Position numbers and translations under genes: made by a program. A stretch of DNA of 64,000 nucleotides from Sphingopyxis italica (GTDB lineage Bacteria > Pseudomonadota > Alphaproteobacteria > Sphingomonadales > Sphingomonadaceae), in assembly GCF_011926545.1 (NCBI RefSeq), contig NZ_JAATIT010000003.1, positions 1-64,000 of the forward strand, in the 5' to 3' direction. The first letter of the stretch is position 1; each line of letters opens with the position of its first letter. Below are positions 25,860-35,976 of this stretch, in pieces. Under the pieces are notes generated by a model. The model was not told the origin of the DNA. It did not search any database and saw only the letters and a list, made by a program, of their open reading frames with translations.

Positions 25860-26321
25860 TCAGTCCTTCGGCGTGATGGTGGCGAGCGGCGCGCCGCGAT
25901 CGAACCCCTGTCCGGCCGCGACCTGGAGCGCGAGCGCACCGTCCGCCGGGGCACGGAGGGTCGTCTCGAGTTTCATGCTTTCGATCACGAGCAAGGGATC
26001 GCCCTCGCAAACCTCCTGCCCCTCGGATGCGATAAGACGCACAACGAGGCCCGGCATGGGCGCCGCCACGATATTGTTGGCGCCGGCGGCGCCGGCCGCT
26101 TCATGAAAGGCGACGGGGTCGACCCAGACAAGCTCATGGATTTGGCCGCCAAGATGGACCCAAAGCCGGTCACCGTCGCGCGCATAGGCGACGGGCCAGC
26201 GATCGCCGCCAACGTCGAGCCCGTCCGCCCCCAGCGAAACGAGACGGCCATCGGCCAGCCTCGGCCCCTTCGACAGCGAAAGCGGGGCGATCATGTCGCC
26301 GATGCGCAAATATCCCTGCAT
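25860..26321 (-). CDS. Biotin carboxyl carrier (BT-BCCP) part of the acyl-CoA carboxylase alpha subunit
   Basis: A 153-residue protein. The first ~75 residues resemble the BT linker domain of 3-methylcrotonyl-type carboxylases, and the rest is a biotinyl domain. The biotin-accepting lysine is K117 in VIESMKLE, with the paired NNIVAAPMPGLVVRL segment. In MCC/GCC enzymes this piece is normally the C-terminus of one ~650-residue alpha chain. Here it is a separate gene whose ATG overlaps the biotin carboxylase stop by one base (TGATG). The two pieces together have the usual length, so the gene is either naturally split or separated by a single-base shift. Confidence 0.85.
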   Translation of the reverse strand: MQGYLRIGDMIAPLSLSKGPRLADGRLVSLGADGLDVGGDRWPVAYARDGDRLWVHLGGQIHELVWVDPVAFHEAAGAAGANNIVAAPMPGLVVRLIASEGQEVCEGDPLLVIESMKLETTLRAPADGALALQVAAGQGFDRGAPLATITPKD

Positions 26322-27796
26322 CAGTTCCGCCACCTCCCCATCGCAGCGTGCATCTCCGGCACCGCCTCGAGCGCTGCCGCGACGTCGGGAACGGCAAGCG
26401 CCGCGAGCGCGCAAAGCGCGTCCAGCGTCTCGGCGCTCGGCGGCGGCTCGCCAGCCAGCCCGGCTTTCTCCGCGATGAGCCCCGTATGCATGCGCCCCGC
26501 CGCGACATCGGGATCGGCGAGCAGGCGGCGGAGATAGTTGATGTTGGTGGTCACCCCGAGGAGGGTGAGGCGCGCGAGCGCGCTGTCCATCGCGGCGAGC
26601 GCTGCCGCGCGATCGGCGCCATGGACGATGAGTTTTGCGATCATCGGGTCGAAGGCGGCATGCACCCGTTCGCCTTCGACCAGGCCGGCATCGAAGCGGG
26701 CGCCGGCGGGCGGCACAAGGCGAAGCACGGGGCCCGTGGTCGGCGTGAATCCCGCCGCCGGGTCCTCGGCATAGATACGCACCTCGATCGCATGGCCTTC
26801 ACGAAAGAGACCATCCTGCCCCACCGGCAGCGGAGCCCCGGCGGCAATTGCGAGCTGCTGTTCGACGAGATCGACGCCGGTGATCATCTCGGTGACCGGA
26901 TGCTCGACCTGGAGCCGGGTGTTCATCTCGAGAAAATAGAATTCGCCGCCGCCGCCATAGATGAACTCGACCGTTCCCGCGCCGCGATAGTCGCAGGCGC
27001 GGGCGATGCCGGCCGCCGCCTCGCAGATGCGCTGGCGCTCGGCTTCGTCCAGCGCCGGCGAGGGAGCCTCCTCGACGATCTTCTGGAAGCGGCGCTGCAG
27101 CGAGCATTCGCGCTCGAAAAGATGGAGCGCGCCGCCCTTGCCGTCGCCGAGGACCTGCACTTCGATATGGCGGGGTTTTTCGACATAGCGCTCGATGAAC
27201 AGGCGCCCGTCGCCGAAATAGCGCTCGCCTTCCGACCGGGCGGTCGCGATCTCCTCTTCGAGCGTATCGAGATCGCGCACGATGCGCATGCCCTTGCCGC
27301 CCCCGCCCGCCGAAGGCTTGATCAGCAGCGGCGCGCCGACCGCGCGCGCATGCGCCGCAAAATTTCCGGGGTCGTCTTCCTCGATGACCGACGGCGCGAC
27401 GGGAAAGCCGCGCTCCGCAACGAAGCGGCGGGCCGAGATCTTGTCGCCCATGAGATCGATCGTCTCGGGCGCTGGGCCGATCCAGACGATCCCCGCTGCC
27501 TCGACCGCGCGCGCGAAGGCGGCATTTTCGGAAAGAAATCCATAGCCCGGATGGATTGCGCCGGCGCCCATCGCCCTGGCCGCGGCGATGATCGCATCGC
27601 CGTCGAGAAAGGCCGCGACGGGAGTGTCGCCTTCGATCATCATCGTCTCGTCGGCCAGCGCCATGGCCGGAGTCCGCCCGTCGACAACGTGCGCGACCAG
27701 GAGCGCGCGCAGCCCTTTCGCCTTCACGGTTCGCAGGATGCGCGCCGCGATCTCGCCGCGGTTGGCCACGAGCACGCTGTCGAAAGGATAGGTCAT
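26321..27796 (-). CDS. Biotin carboxylase subunit of the acyl-CoA carboxylase
   Basis: A 491-residue ATP-grasp biotin carboxylase that charges biotin with bicarbonate. Motifs: FDSVLVANRGEIAARILRT at the start, the ATP-binding glycine loop IKPSAGGGGKGM at residues 159-170, the Lys-rich ERECSLQRRFQKIVEEAPS, and the active-site EMNTRLQVEHPVTEMITG. It lacks the BT and BCCP domains that most methylcrotonyl/geranyl-type alpha chains carry; these follow as the next gene with a one-base overlap. It begins four bases after the stop of the SDR gene upstream, within one operon. Confidence 0.92.
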   Translation of the reverse strand: MTYPFDSVLVANRGEIAARILRTVKAKGLRALLVAHVVDGRTPAMALADETMMIEGDTPVAAFLDGDAIIAAARAMGAGAIHPGYGFLSENAAFARAVEAAGIVWIGPAPETIDLMGDKISARRFVAERGFPVAPSVIEEDDPGNFAAHARAVGAPLLIKPSAGGGGKGMRIVRDLDTLEEEIATARSEGERYFGDGRLFIERYVEKPRHIEVQVLGDGKGGALHLFERECSLQRRFQKIVEEAPSPALDEAERQRICEAAAGIARACDYRGAGTVEFIYGGGGEFYFLEMNTRLQVEHPVTEMITGVDLVEQQLAIAAGAPLPVGQDGLFREGHAIEVRIYAEDPAAGFTPTTGPVLRLVPPAGARFDAGLVEGERVHAAFDPMIAKLIVHGADRAAALAAMDSALARLTLLGVTTNINYLRRLLADPDVAAGRMHTGLIAEKAGLAGEPPPSAETLDALCALAALAVPDVAAALEAVPEMHAAMGRWRN

Positions 27797-27800
27797 GGCG

Positions 27801-28577
27801 TCACCGCGAGCCGGACGGGACGGGCAGGTCGCCGAGGCGCATGCCGCCGTCGCAGTCGAGGATCGTGCCGGTCACATAGCTCGCGGCATCGCTGCACAAA
27901 AAGGCGACGGCATCGCCGACGTCGCTGCCGCGGCCGAAATAGGGAAGCGCGAGCGCCGCCTGCACGCGATCGGCGAGATCGCCCTCGCCCGTCAGCCGCG
28001 CCAGCCCTTCGGTATCGGCAATCGGGCCCGGCGAGACACCGTTTACCCGAATACCGTGAGCGCCCCATTCGAGCGCGAGGCATTTGGTGAGCATATCGAC
28101 GCCCGCCTTGGCGGCGCAGGCGTGCGCCTGGTTGCGCATTGCGCGCTGCGCCTGCGGCGCCGACACGGCGACGAGCGAGGCGCCCGGCCGCGTAAGATGC
28201 GCAAACGCGGCCTTGAAGACGTTGAAGGTGCCGATGAGATCTATCTCGACGACGGTGCGAAAACCGTTGGCTGACATCTCCTCGGCGGATGCGAAGAAAT
28301 TTCCCGCGGCGCCCGAGACGACGATATCGATTCCGCCGAGGTGGCGCGCCGCCTGCCCGGCGACATCCTCCATCGCGGCCGCGTCGCGCACGTCGCCCGC
28401 GATGCCGATCGCGTCGAGACCGTCGGCGCGAAGCCCCTCCGCTGCCGCCGCGATGCGCTCGGGCGTCCGGCTCGCGACGGCAAGGCGCGCGCCCTGCTCG
28501 CCGAGCCGTTTCGCGATCGCGAGATTGATTCCGCTCGATGCGCCCACGACGAGCGCCTTCTTACCCGACACATTCAC
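27801..28577 (-). CDS. SDR of 2,4-dienoyl-/enoyl-CoA reductase type
   Basis: A 258-residue short-chain dehydrogenase/reductase with a GASSGINLAIAKRL cofactor loop. In the active site the usual YxxxK is replaced by QAHACAAKAGVDMLTKCLAL: the Lys is kept and the Tyr position is His/Ala. That is the pattern of 2,4-dienoyl-CoA reductase-like SDRs acting on CoA esters, so reduction of an unsaturated acyl-CoA is more likely than alcohol oxidation. The start is GTG at 28577, overlapping the stop of the next SDR (GTGA), with GAGGAA upstream. It may correspond to the AtuB/AtuG-type genes of acyclic terpene clusters. Confidence 0.85.
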   Translation of the reverse strand: MNVSGKKALVVGASSGINLAIAKRLGEQGARLAVASRTPERIAAAAEGLRADGLDAIGIAGDVRDAAAMEDVAGQAARHLGGIDIVVSGAAGNFFASAEEMSANGFRTVVEIDLIGTFNVFKAAFAHLTRPGASLVAVSAPQAQRAMRNQAHACAAKAGVDMLTKCLALEWGAHGIRVNGVSPGPIADTEGLARLTGEGDLADRVQAALALPYFGRGSDVGDAVAFLCSDAASYVTGTILDCDGGMRLGDLPVPSGSR

Positions 28578-29434
28578 TGTTCCGTTGTTCCTCGATCATA
28601 GGGGCTGGGACGATGGGTCCAAAGTTCGCCCGAAAGCGCGCCGCCACCGTCGATGACCAGCGTTGCCCCGGTCACGAACGACGCAGCCGGGCTTGAAAGA
28701 AAGGCCACCGCCTGCGCGACCTCCCAGGGGTCACCCGACCGACGCTGGGGATTGGCGTTCGCAAAACCGGCACGGGCTTCGTCCGGATAGACGTCGAGAC
28801 CCGGCGTCTCGATGAGACCGGGGGCGATGCAATTGACGCGGATCGCGTTGGGCGCCCATTCGACTGCCGCCGTCTTGCTCGCGTTGATCACCCCCGCGCG
28901 CGCGGCGCTGCTGTGAATGATGCCGGGCATGCCGCGTTCGTTCGACGCGACGATGTTGACGATCGACCCCGGCCGGCCCGCGCCGATCCAGTGCGTCGCG
29001 GCGGCCTGCATCATGAGCCAGCTACCGGTCAGGTTGGTCTCGACAACCGCGCGCCAACCCTTGGGAACGATGTCCGCGGCGGCCTGCGGATATTGCCCGC
29101 CGGCGTTGTTGACGAGGGCATCGAGCCATCCGAATCGGCCGGTGACGGCATCGAACAACCGCGCCACCGCCTCTTCGTCGCGGATATCGGTCGGCATCCA
29201 GAGGAGGTCGATCCCGTGCGCCGTCATGTCGGCGGCGGCCTGTTCCAGCCGCTCGGCCGAGCGCCCACAGATCGCGACACGCGCGCCAAGCCGGCCGAAG
29301 AGCCAGGCGATCGCCATGCCGATGCCGCTCCCGCCGCCCGAGACCAGCACCGTCCGGCCGGCGAAGAGATCGGGAGCGAGCGCATGCGGCTCGCGCGCGA
29401 GCCGGCTCGCCGCAGTGCGCGCGGCGCCGCTCAT
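28574..29434 (-). CDS. SDR of trans-2-enoyl-CoA reductase (PECR-like) type
   Basis: A 286-residue SDR with cofactor loop VSGGGSGIGMAIAW and NNAGGQYPQ. Its active-site stretch, GMPGIIHSSAARAGVINASK, closely follows the pattern of peroxisomal trans-2-enoyl-CoA reductase (HSGAARAGVYNLTK in the animal enzyme), with no Tyr and Arg in place of Lys. It likely reduces a 2-enoyl-CoA with NADPH or acts in that family. It overlaps the acyl-CoA dehydrogenase stop (ATGA) and the following SDR (GTGA), so all three are coupled. Confidence 0.85.
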   Translation of the reverse strand: MSGAARTAASRLAREPHALAPDLFAGRTVLVSGGGSGIGMAIAWLFGRLGARVAICGRSAERLEQAAADMTAHGIDLLWMPTDIRDEEAVARLFDAVTGRFGWLDALVNNAGGQYPQAAADIVPKGWRAVVETNLTGSWLMMQAAATHWIGAGRPGSIVNIVASNERGMPGIIHSSAARAGVINASKTAAVEWAPNAIRVNCIAPGLIETPGLDVYPDEARAGFANANPQRRSGDPWEVAQAVAFLSSPAASFVTGATLVIDGGGALSGELWTHRPSPYDRGTTEQ

Positions 29435-30624
29435 TTGAGAAGATCGGCCGCGATGATGAGCTTGCGCACTTCGGTCGTTCCGGCGCCGATCTCCATCAGC
29501 TTGATCGAACGGAAGAGCCGGTTGATCTCGCTTTCCCAGATATAGCCGGTGCCGCCATGGATCTGCACCGCCTCGTTGAGAATGCGGTTGGCGGTTTCCG
29601 CGGCATACATCACCGACGCGGCGGTGAGCGCATGGATGCGTCCGCGCCCGCCCTCACCGTGCGCGATGGCCGTACATTCGGCGAGAACCTGATAGGTGAA
29701 GCTGCGCATCGTCTCGATCCAGACGAACATGTCGGCAAGCTTGGCCTGGATCATCTGGAAACCCGCGATCGGCTGACCGAACTGTTCGCGCGTCTTGGCA
29801 TGTTCGATCGTGAGTTCCAGCGCGCGCTCGCAGATGCCGAGCATGATCGGCGAGATGATCGCGCGCTCGAGGTCGAGACCGCTCATCACCACCGCGACCC
29901 CCTGATTTTCCCCGCGCAGCCGGTTGGCGGCGGGAACGCGGCACTCTTCGAAGACAAGCTCGGCGGTCTGGCTGCCGCGAAATCCCATCTTCTTGAGCTT
30001 CTGTGCGACCTTGAACCCCGGAGTGTCGGTTTCGACGACGAAGGCCGATATGCCCTTGGGACCCGCCGCCATGTCGGTCTTGGCGTAGACAAGGACCGCG
30101 TCGGCGACGGGCCCGTTTGTAATATAGATCTTGCCGCCGTTCAGGACATAATCGTCGCCATCGCGCCGCGCGGTCGTGCGCATCGAGCCGAGCGCGTCGG
30201 ATCCGGCACCCGGCTCGGTGAGCCCCAGCGCCCCGATCCACTCGCCGCTGAGCAGCTTCGGCAGGAAGCGCGCACGCTGCTCGTCGCTGGCATTGGCATA
30301 AACGTTGCCGAGACAGAGATTCTCGTGGACCACCCAGGCGAGCGCAAAGGCGTGGTTCGAGCGCGCGAACGCCTGGGCAACGAGGCCGGTGGTGAAGATG
30401 TCGGCGCCGGTTCCGCCTAGCTCGGCGGGCACGCTGATCCCGAAATAGCCAAGGTTGCCGAGCGACCGAAACATCGCGTCGGGCCACCATTCCTCATCGT
30501 CCATCCGGGCCGCGAGCGGCCTCAGCTCCGAGCGGGCAAAACGGTCGGCTTCGTCGAAGATCTGCTGATGCTCGGGCGATAGCGCCGTGCTCCACGGCGC
30601 CATATCGATTGCATGGCTGGCCAA
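29431..30624 (-). CDS. Acyl-CoA dehydrogenase (isovaleryl/citronellyl-CoA type)
   Basis: A 397-residue FAD-dependent acyl-CoA dehydrogenase. Seen: LGLTEPGAGSDALGSMRTTA (FAD/substrate loop), KMGFRGSQTAELVFEECRVP, and QIHGGTGYIWESEINRLFRS near the end. The catalytic Glu appears in helix G (SGLDLERAIISPIMLG), the isovaleryl-CoA dehydrogenase position, which suits methyl-branched substrates. The start chosen is TTG at 30624, with GGGGAGAAG upstream; the in-frame ATG at 30603 (MAPWST) has no such site. It leads the operon with two SDRs and the carboxylase and is divergent from the CoA ligase. Confidence 0.88.
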   Translation of the reverse strand: MASHAIDMAPWSTALSPEHQQIFDEADRFARSELRPLAARMDDEEWWPDAMFRSLGNLGYFGISVPAELGGTGADIFTTGLVAQAFARSNHAFALAWVVHENLCLGNVYANASDEQRARFLPKLLSGEWIGALGLTEPGAGSDALGSMRTTARRDGDDYVLNGGKIYITNGPVADAVLVYAKTDMAAGPKGISAFVVETDTPGFKVAQKLKKMGFRGSQTAELVFEECRVPAANRLRGENQGVAVVMSGLDLERAIISPIMLGICERALELTIEHAKTREQFGQPIAGFQMIQAKLADMFVWIETMRSFTYQVLAECTAIAHGEGGRGRIHALTAASVMYAAETANRILNEAVQIHGGTGYIWESEINRLFRSIKLMEIGAGTTEVRKLIIAADLLK

Positions 30625-30673
30625 AATCTTCTCCCCGATCCGTCTTTTGCTGTTGGGCCGTCTCCTATGCAAG

Positions 30674-30683
30674 ATTGTTCAAT
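30674..30683. promoter_or_regulatory. Putative operator ATTGTTCAAT in the dehydrogenase/ligase divergent region
   Basis: TGCAAG-ATTGTTCAAT (30668-30683) is the reverse-complement 10-mer of the site at 23602-23611, with the same TGCAAG flank. A second GTGTTCAA and a CATAAT -10-like box follow. Control by the regulator encoded at 23673-24245 is inferred. Confidence 0.4.
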
Positions 30684-30805
30684 ATCGCAAGTGTTCAAAA
30701 TTTGCATAATCTGTCGCGCCGCGCATAATGCGGGAGAATCGACAAGAATCGGGAGAGAGATATGACGGCATCGAACTGCGCCTCCGCGCTCGCGGGAGCC
30801 CGGTC

Positions 30806-32338
30806 GTGAACCCGCAAGTGGTAGCGCAGAGCGCGCCGGACCGCGCCGCAACGATCATGGCCGCAACCGGCGAGACGATGACCTACAGCGAGCTTGACAG
30901 TCTCGCCCGCAGGTTCGCCGGGCTGCTGCGGAGGCTCGGGTTCGGACCGGGCGATCATCTCGCCATGATGATCGACAACGAGATCATGTACCACCCGGTG
31001 GCATGGGGCGCCTGGTATGCGGGGCTCTATTTCACGCCCGTCAGCACGCGCCTGACAGCAAGCGAAGTGGCCTATCTGGTCGAGGACAGCGGTTCGCGGA
31101 TCGTCATCGCCTCCCCTGCCCATGAGGGTCTGATCGCCGAAATCAAACCGGGGCTGCCGCAGGTCGCGCACTGGATTCTCACCGGTACGGGAGCCGGAGG
31201 AACATCATCCTTGCGCACCCTGATCGAGACCGAGGCCGAACTCGCGGTCGGACCGACCGATGCCGTCGGCGCCGACATGCTCTATTCGTCGGGCACGACC
31301 GGGCGGCCGAAAGGCATCAAGCCGCGCGGCGGTGCGAAACGCGACGAACCAAACCCCCTCGCCTCGCTTCTCACGCAGCTCTATGGCTTCGACGCCGCGA
31401 CGCGCTATCTGACCCCCGCCCCGCTCTATCACGGCTCGCCGACCAAATATTCGATGGCGGTCCACCGCGCCGGCGGCACGAACATCATCATGGAAGGCTT
31501 CGATGCCGAGGGCGCGCTCGCGGCCATCGACCGCTTCGGCGTAACCCACAGCCAGTGGGTCCCGACGATGCTCCACCGCATGGTTCGGCTGCCCGATGAG
31601 ACAAAGGCGCGCTACGACCTGTCGAGCCACCGCGTCGCGATCCATGCGGCCGCGCCCTGCCCGCCGGAACTCAAGCAGCAGATGATCGACTGGTGGGGCC
31701 CGATCGTCTGGGAGTTTTACGCAGGGTCCGAGGCGGTCGGCTATACGTCGATCGACAGCGCCGAGGCCCTCGCCCGCCCGGGATCGGTCGGCCGCTCGGT
31801 CTTTGGCGACCTCCATATTCTGGACGGCGATGGCAAGGCGCTGCCGGCGCGCGAGATCGGCCATATCTATTTCGCCAACGGACCCGCGATGGAATATCAC
31901 AAGGACCCGGCAAAGACCGCGCGTGCCTATAATGAGCGCGGCTGGGTGACGCTCGGCGACATGGGCTGGCTCGATGAGGAGGGTTATCTCTATCTTGCCG
32001 ACCGCAAGGATTTCATGATCATCACCGGAGGGGTCAATGTCTATCCGGCCGAGATCGAACAATTGCTCGTCATGCATCCCGAGGTCGACGATGCTGCGGT
32101 GTTTGGTATCCCCAACGAGGATTTCGGGCAGGAGGTGAAGGCCGTCATCCAGCCAAGGGTCTGGCCCGACGACGGAGCGGCCTTCCAGGACGAGATCATC
32201 GCCTATTGCCGCGCGCATCTTTCGCGGATCAAAGTGCCCCGCTCGGTCGACCTCTCGCCCGAATTGCCCCGCCAGCCCAACGGCAAGCTCTACAAGACCG
32301 CGCTCCGCGCCGCCTATCTGAAGGAAAGCCAGTCATGA
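30806..32338 (+). CDS. AMP-forming acyl-CoA ligase
   Basis: A 510-residue ANL ligase with the phosphate loop LYSSGTTGRPKGIKP, EFYAGSEAVGYT, GDMGWLDEEGYLYLADRKDF and the hinge ITGGVNVYPAEIE, and the catalytic Lys in RQPNGKLYKTAL. The start is GTG at 30806, which gives the family N-terminus NPQVVAQSAPDRAATIM and has GGGAG upstream. The frame extends to 30728 without support. A 15-codon frame with a good ribosome site (30762-30809) ends in the GTGA that starts this gene. The ligase stop overlaps the hydratase start (ATGA). It is divergent from the dehydrogenase/carboxylase operon and probably feeds it. Confidence 0.87.
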   Translation: MNPQVVAQSAPDRAATIMAATGETMTYSELDSLARRFAGLLRRLGFGPGDHLAMMIDNEIMYHPVAWGAWYAGLYFTPVSTRLTASEVAYLVEDSGSRIVIASPAHEGLIAEIKPGLPQVAHWILTGTGAGGTSSLRTLIETEAELAVGPTDAVGADMLYSSGTTGRPKGIKPRGGAKRDEPNPLASLLTQLYGFDAATRYLTPAPLYHGSPTKYSMAVHRAGGTNIIMEGFDAEGALAAIDRFGVTHSQWVPTMLHRMVRLPDETKARYDLSSHRVAIHAAAPCPPELKQQMIDWWGPIVWEFYAGSEAVGYTSIDSAEALARPGSVGRSVFGDLHILDGDGKALPAREIGHIYFANGPAMEYHKDPAKTARAYNERGWVTLGDMGWLDEEGYLYLADRKDFMIITGGVNVYPAEIEQLLVMHPEVDDAAVFGIPNEDFGQEVKAVIQPRVWPDDGAAFQDEIIAYCRAHLSRIKVPRSVDLSPELPRQPNGKLYKTALRAAYLKESQS

Positions 32339-33114
32339 CCAGCAAGGCCGACAGCGAGAGCGTCGTCACCGAATATGAGGCGGGGCTGCTCCGGATCAGC
32401 CTCGACCGGCCGGCAAACGGCAATGCCGTCACCCCGGGCCTCATCGCCGACCTCATGGGCGCGGTGGCCGAAGCCGAGGATCGCGACGTTCGCGCGGTCC
32501 TGATCGCGGGCTCGGGCACCAATTTCTGCGCCGGGGCAGATCTCAGGCATTTCGCCGGCAAGCTCGACCGCGTCGCGGACGAGCTGCAGGAGATGGCGAC
32601 CGGTTTTCACGCGATGCTGGAGCGGCTCTACCGCCTGCCCAAACCCGTCGTGGCCGCCGTACAAGGTTCGGCAATCGGCGCCGGCTTCGGACTCGCGCTC
32701 GCCGCCGACCTCATCGTCGCGGGCCGGTCCGCGCGCTTTTCGACGGGATATGCCCGGCTGGGCCTCAGCGCCGATGCGGGCGTCAGCTGGTTCCTGACGC
32801 AGGCCCTCGGGCCGCGCCAGGCAGGCGCTCTCCTGATGACCGCGCGCTTTCTTGGCGCCGGCGAGGCCCATTCGCTTGGCCTGATCGACGAGGTTGTCGA
32901 GGACGATGCCTTGCCCGCGGCCGCCGAGGCGGCCGCGCGGGCCTTCGCTGCGGGACCCGGCGGGGCCTATGCCGCCATCAAGGCGCTTACCCGCGCGGCG
33001 CGCGGCAACGACCTGCCCGCGCAGCTCGCACTCGAGGAAGCGCATGTCGTGCGCCTCGCGCGCGACCCCGCAGTCGCCGCAGCGATGGCGGCGATGCTGA
33101 AGCCGCGAAGCTAG
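32335..33114 (+). CDS. Enoyl-CoA hydratase/isomerase family protein
   Basis: A 259-residue crotonase-fold protein. The oxyanion-hole segments are NFCAGADLRHFAGKL and GSAIGAGFGLALAADLIVAG. One of the usual catalytic Glu positions is replaced (YARLGLSADAGVSWFL), a pattern of isomerase-leaning members, so hydratase activity is not certain. The ATG at 32335 overlaps the ligase stop. Together with the ligase it would supply the hydration or isomerisation step of the branched-chain pathway in this block. Confidence 0.85.
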   Translation: MTSKADSESVVTEYEAGLLRISLDRPANGNAVTPGLIADLMGAVAEAEDRDVRAVLIAGSGTNFCAGADLRHFAGKLDRVADELQEMATGFHAMLERLYRLPKPVVAAVQGSAIGAGFGLALAADLIVAGRSARFSTGYARLGLSADAGVSWFLTQALGPRQAGALLMTARFLGAGEAHSLGLIDEVVEDDALPAAAEAAARAFAAGPGGAYAAIKALTRAARGNDLPAQLALEEAHVVRLARDPAVAAAMAAMLKPRS

Positions 33115-33189
33115 CCGACGATCCGGTCTCATACTTGCGCCGTCCCCGCTGCATCGTGCAAGGTAGCGGGCGAAGGGGACGATGCGTCA

Positions 33190-33699
33190 ATGGAAGAGAG
33201 TGAAAATGGAAGGAAGCGCGCGCGGCGCGCCGGGCCGGACGCGTTTGCCGAACGCGTGCTCGGCTATTTCTACCCCGTCCACTACCGGTTCGGCATGGAG
33301 ATGGAGCAGGCCATGGGCCAGGGCCAGCTCGGCCGGAAGCAGGCTGCCCTTCTCTGGCTCCTTCATTCCGAAGCGGGCAGCGATGGCTGGATGCCGCGCA
33401 AGGACATCGAGGCGAAGCTCGGCACCTGGTTCGAAATGAGCCCGCCGAACGTCACCAAGATCATCCGCGACACGGCCAGTCCCCCGCACGAGATGATCGA
33501 GATCATCGAGAGCCCGGGATCGGGACGCGAGAAGGTGCTGCGCCTCACCTCGAACGGACGTGCGTTCGTAAGCACGATGATTGCTTCGGCAACAAAATTC
33601 CTCACCGGCCGCGTCGGACATATGGATCAGGCCAAGCTCGCCGCGGGACTCGCCTTCCTCGAAGAAGCCTTTGGACAGGAAACCAATTTACCACTTTGA
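33190..33699 (+). CDS. Winged-helix (MarR-like) transcriptional regulator
   Basis: A 169-residue paralogue of the 23673-24245 regulator. It shares the opening GYFYPVHYRFGMEMEQAMGQ, the helix-turn-helix around KLGTWFEMSPPNVTKIIRDT and the wing PGSGREKVLRLTSNGRAFV. It lies 105 bases upstream of a TonB receptor gene in the same orientation, and a perfect TTCCAA-C-TTGGAA dyad covers the receptor's -35 region, a likely binding site. The ATG at 33190 has GAAGGGGA somewhat far upstream (11 bases). The inducer is unknown; a lipid or fatty acid would suit the downstream lipase genes. Confidence 0.83.
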   Translation: MEESENGRKRARRAGPDAFAERVLGYFYPVHYRFGMEMEQAMGQGQLGRKQAALLWLLHSEAGSDGWMPRKDIEAKLGTWFEMSPPNVTKIIRDTASPPHEMIEIIESPGSGREKVLRLTSNGRAFVSTMIASATKFLTGRVGHMDQAKLAAGLAFLEEAFGQETNLPL

Positions 33700-33702
33700 A
33701 AC

Positions 33703-33737
33703 TTCCAACTTGGAATCTTACAGAAACTGCATAATAT
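33703..33737 (+). promoter_or_regulatory. Promoter with operator-like dyad for the TonB-lipase operon
   Basis: TTGGAA (33710-33715) and TAATAT (33732-33737) are 16 bases apart and form a sigma-70-like promoter. The -35 box is one arm of the perfect dyad TTCCAA-C-TTGGAA (33703-33715), so a protein bound there would occlude the polymerase. Confidence 0.55.
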
Positions 33738-33804
33738 AGCCGGAGCAGCGTCAGGCTGCGCACGGCGAGTCGCATCAGCGACCGCAGGTTCGGGAGAGGA
33801 CAGG

Positions 33805-35972
<2,168 letters not shown>

Positions 35973-35976
<4 letters not shown>

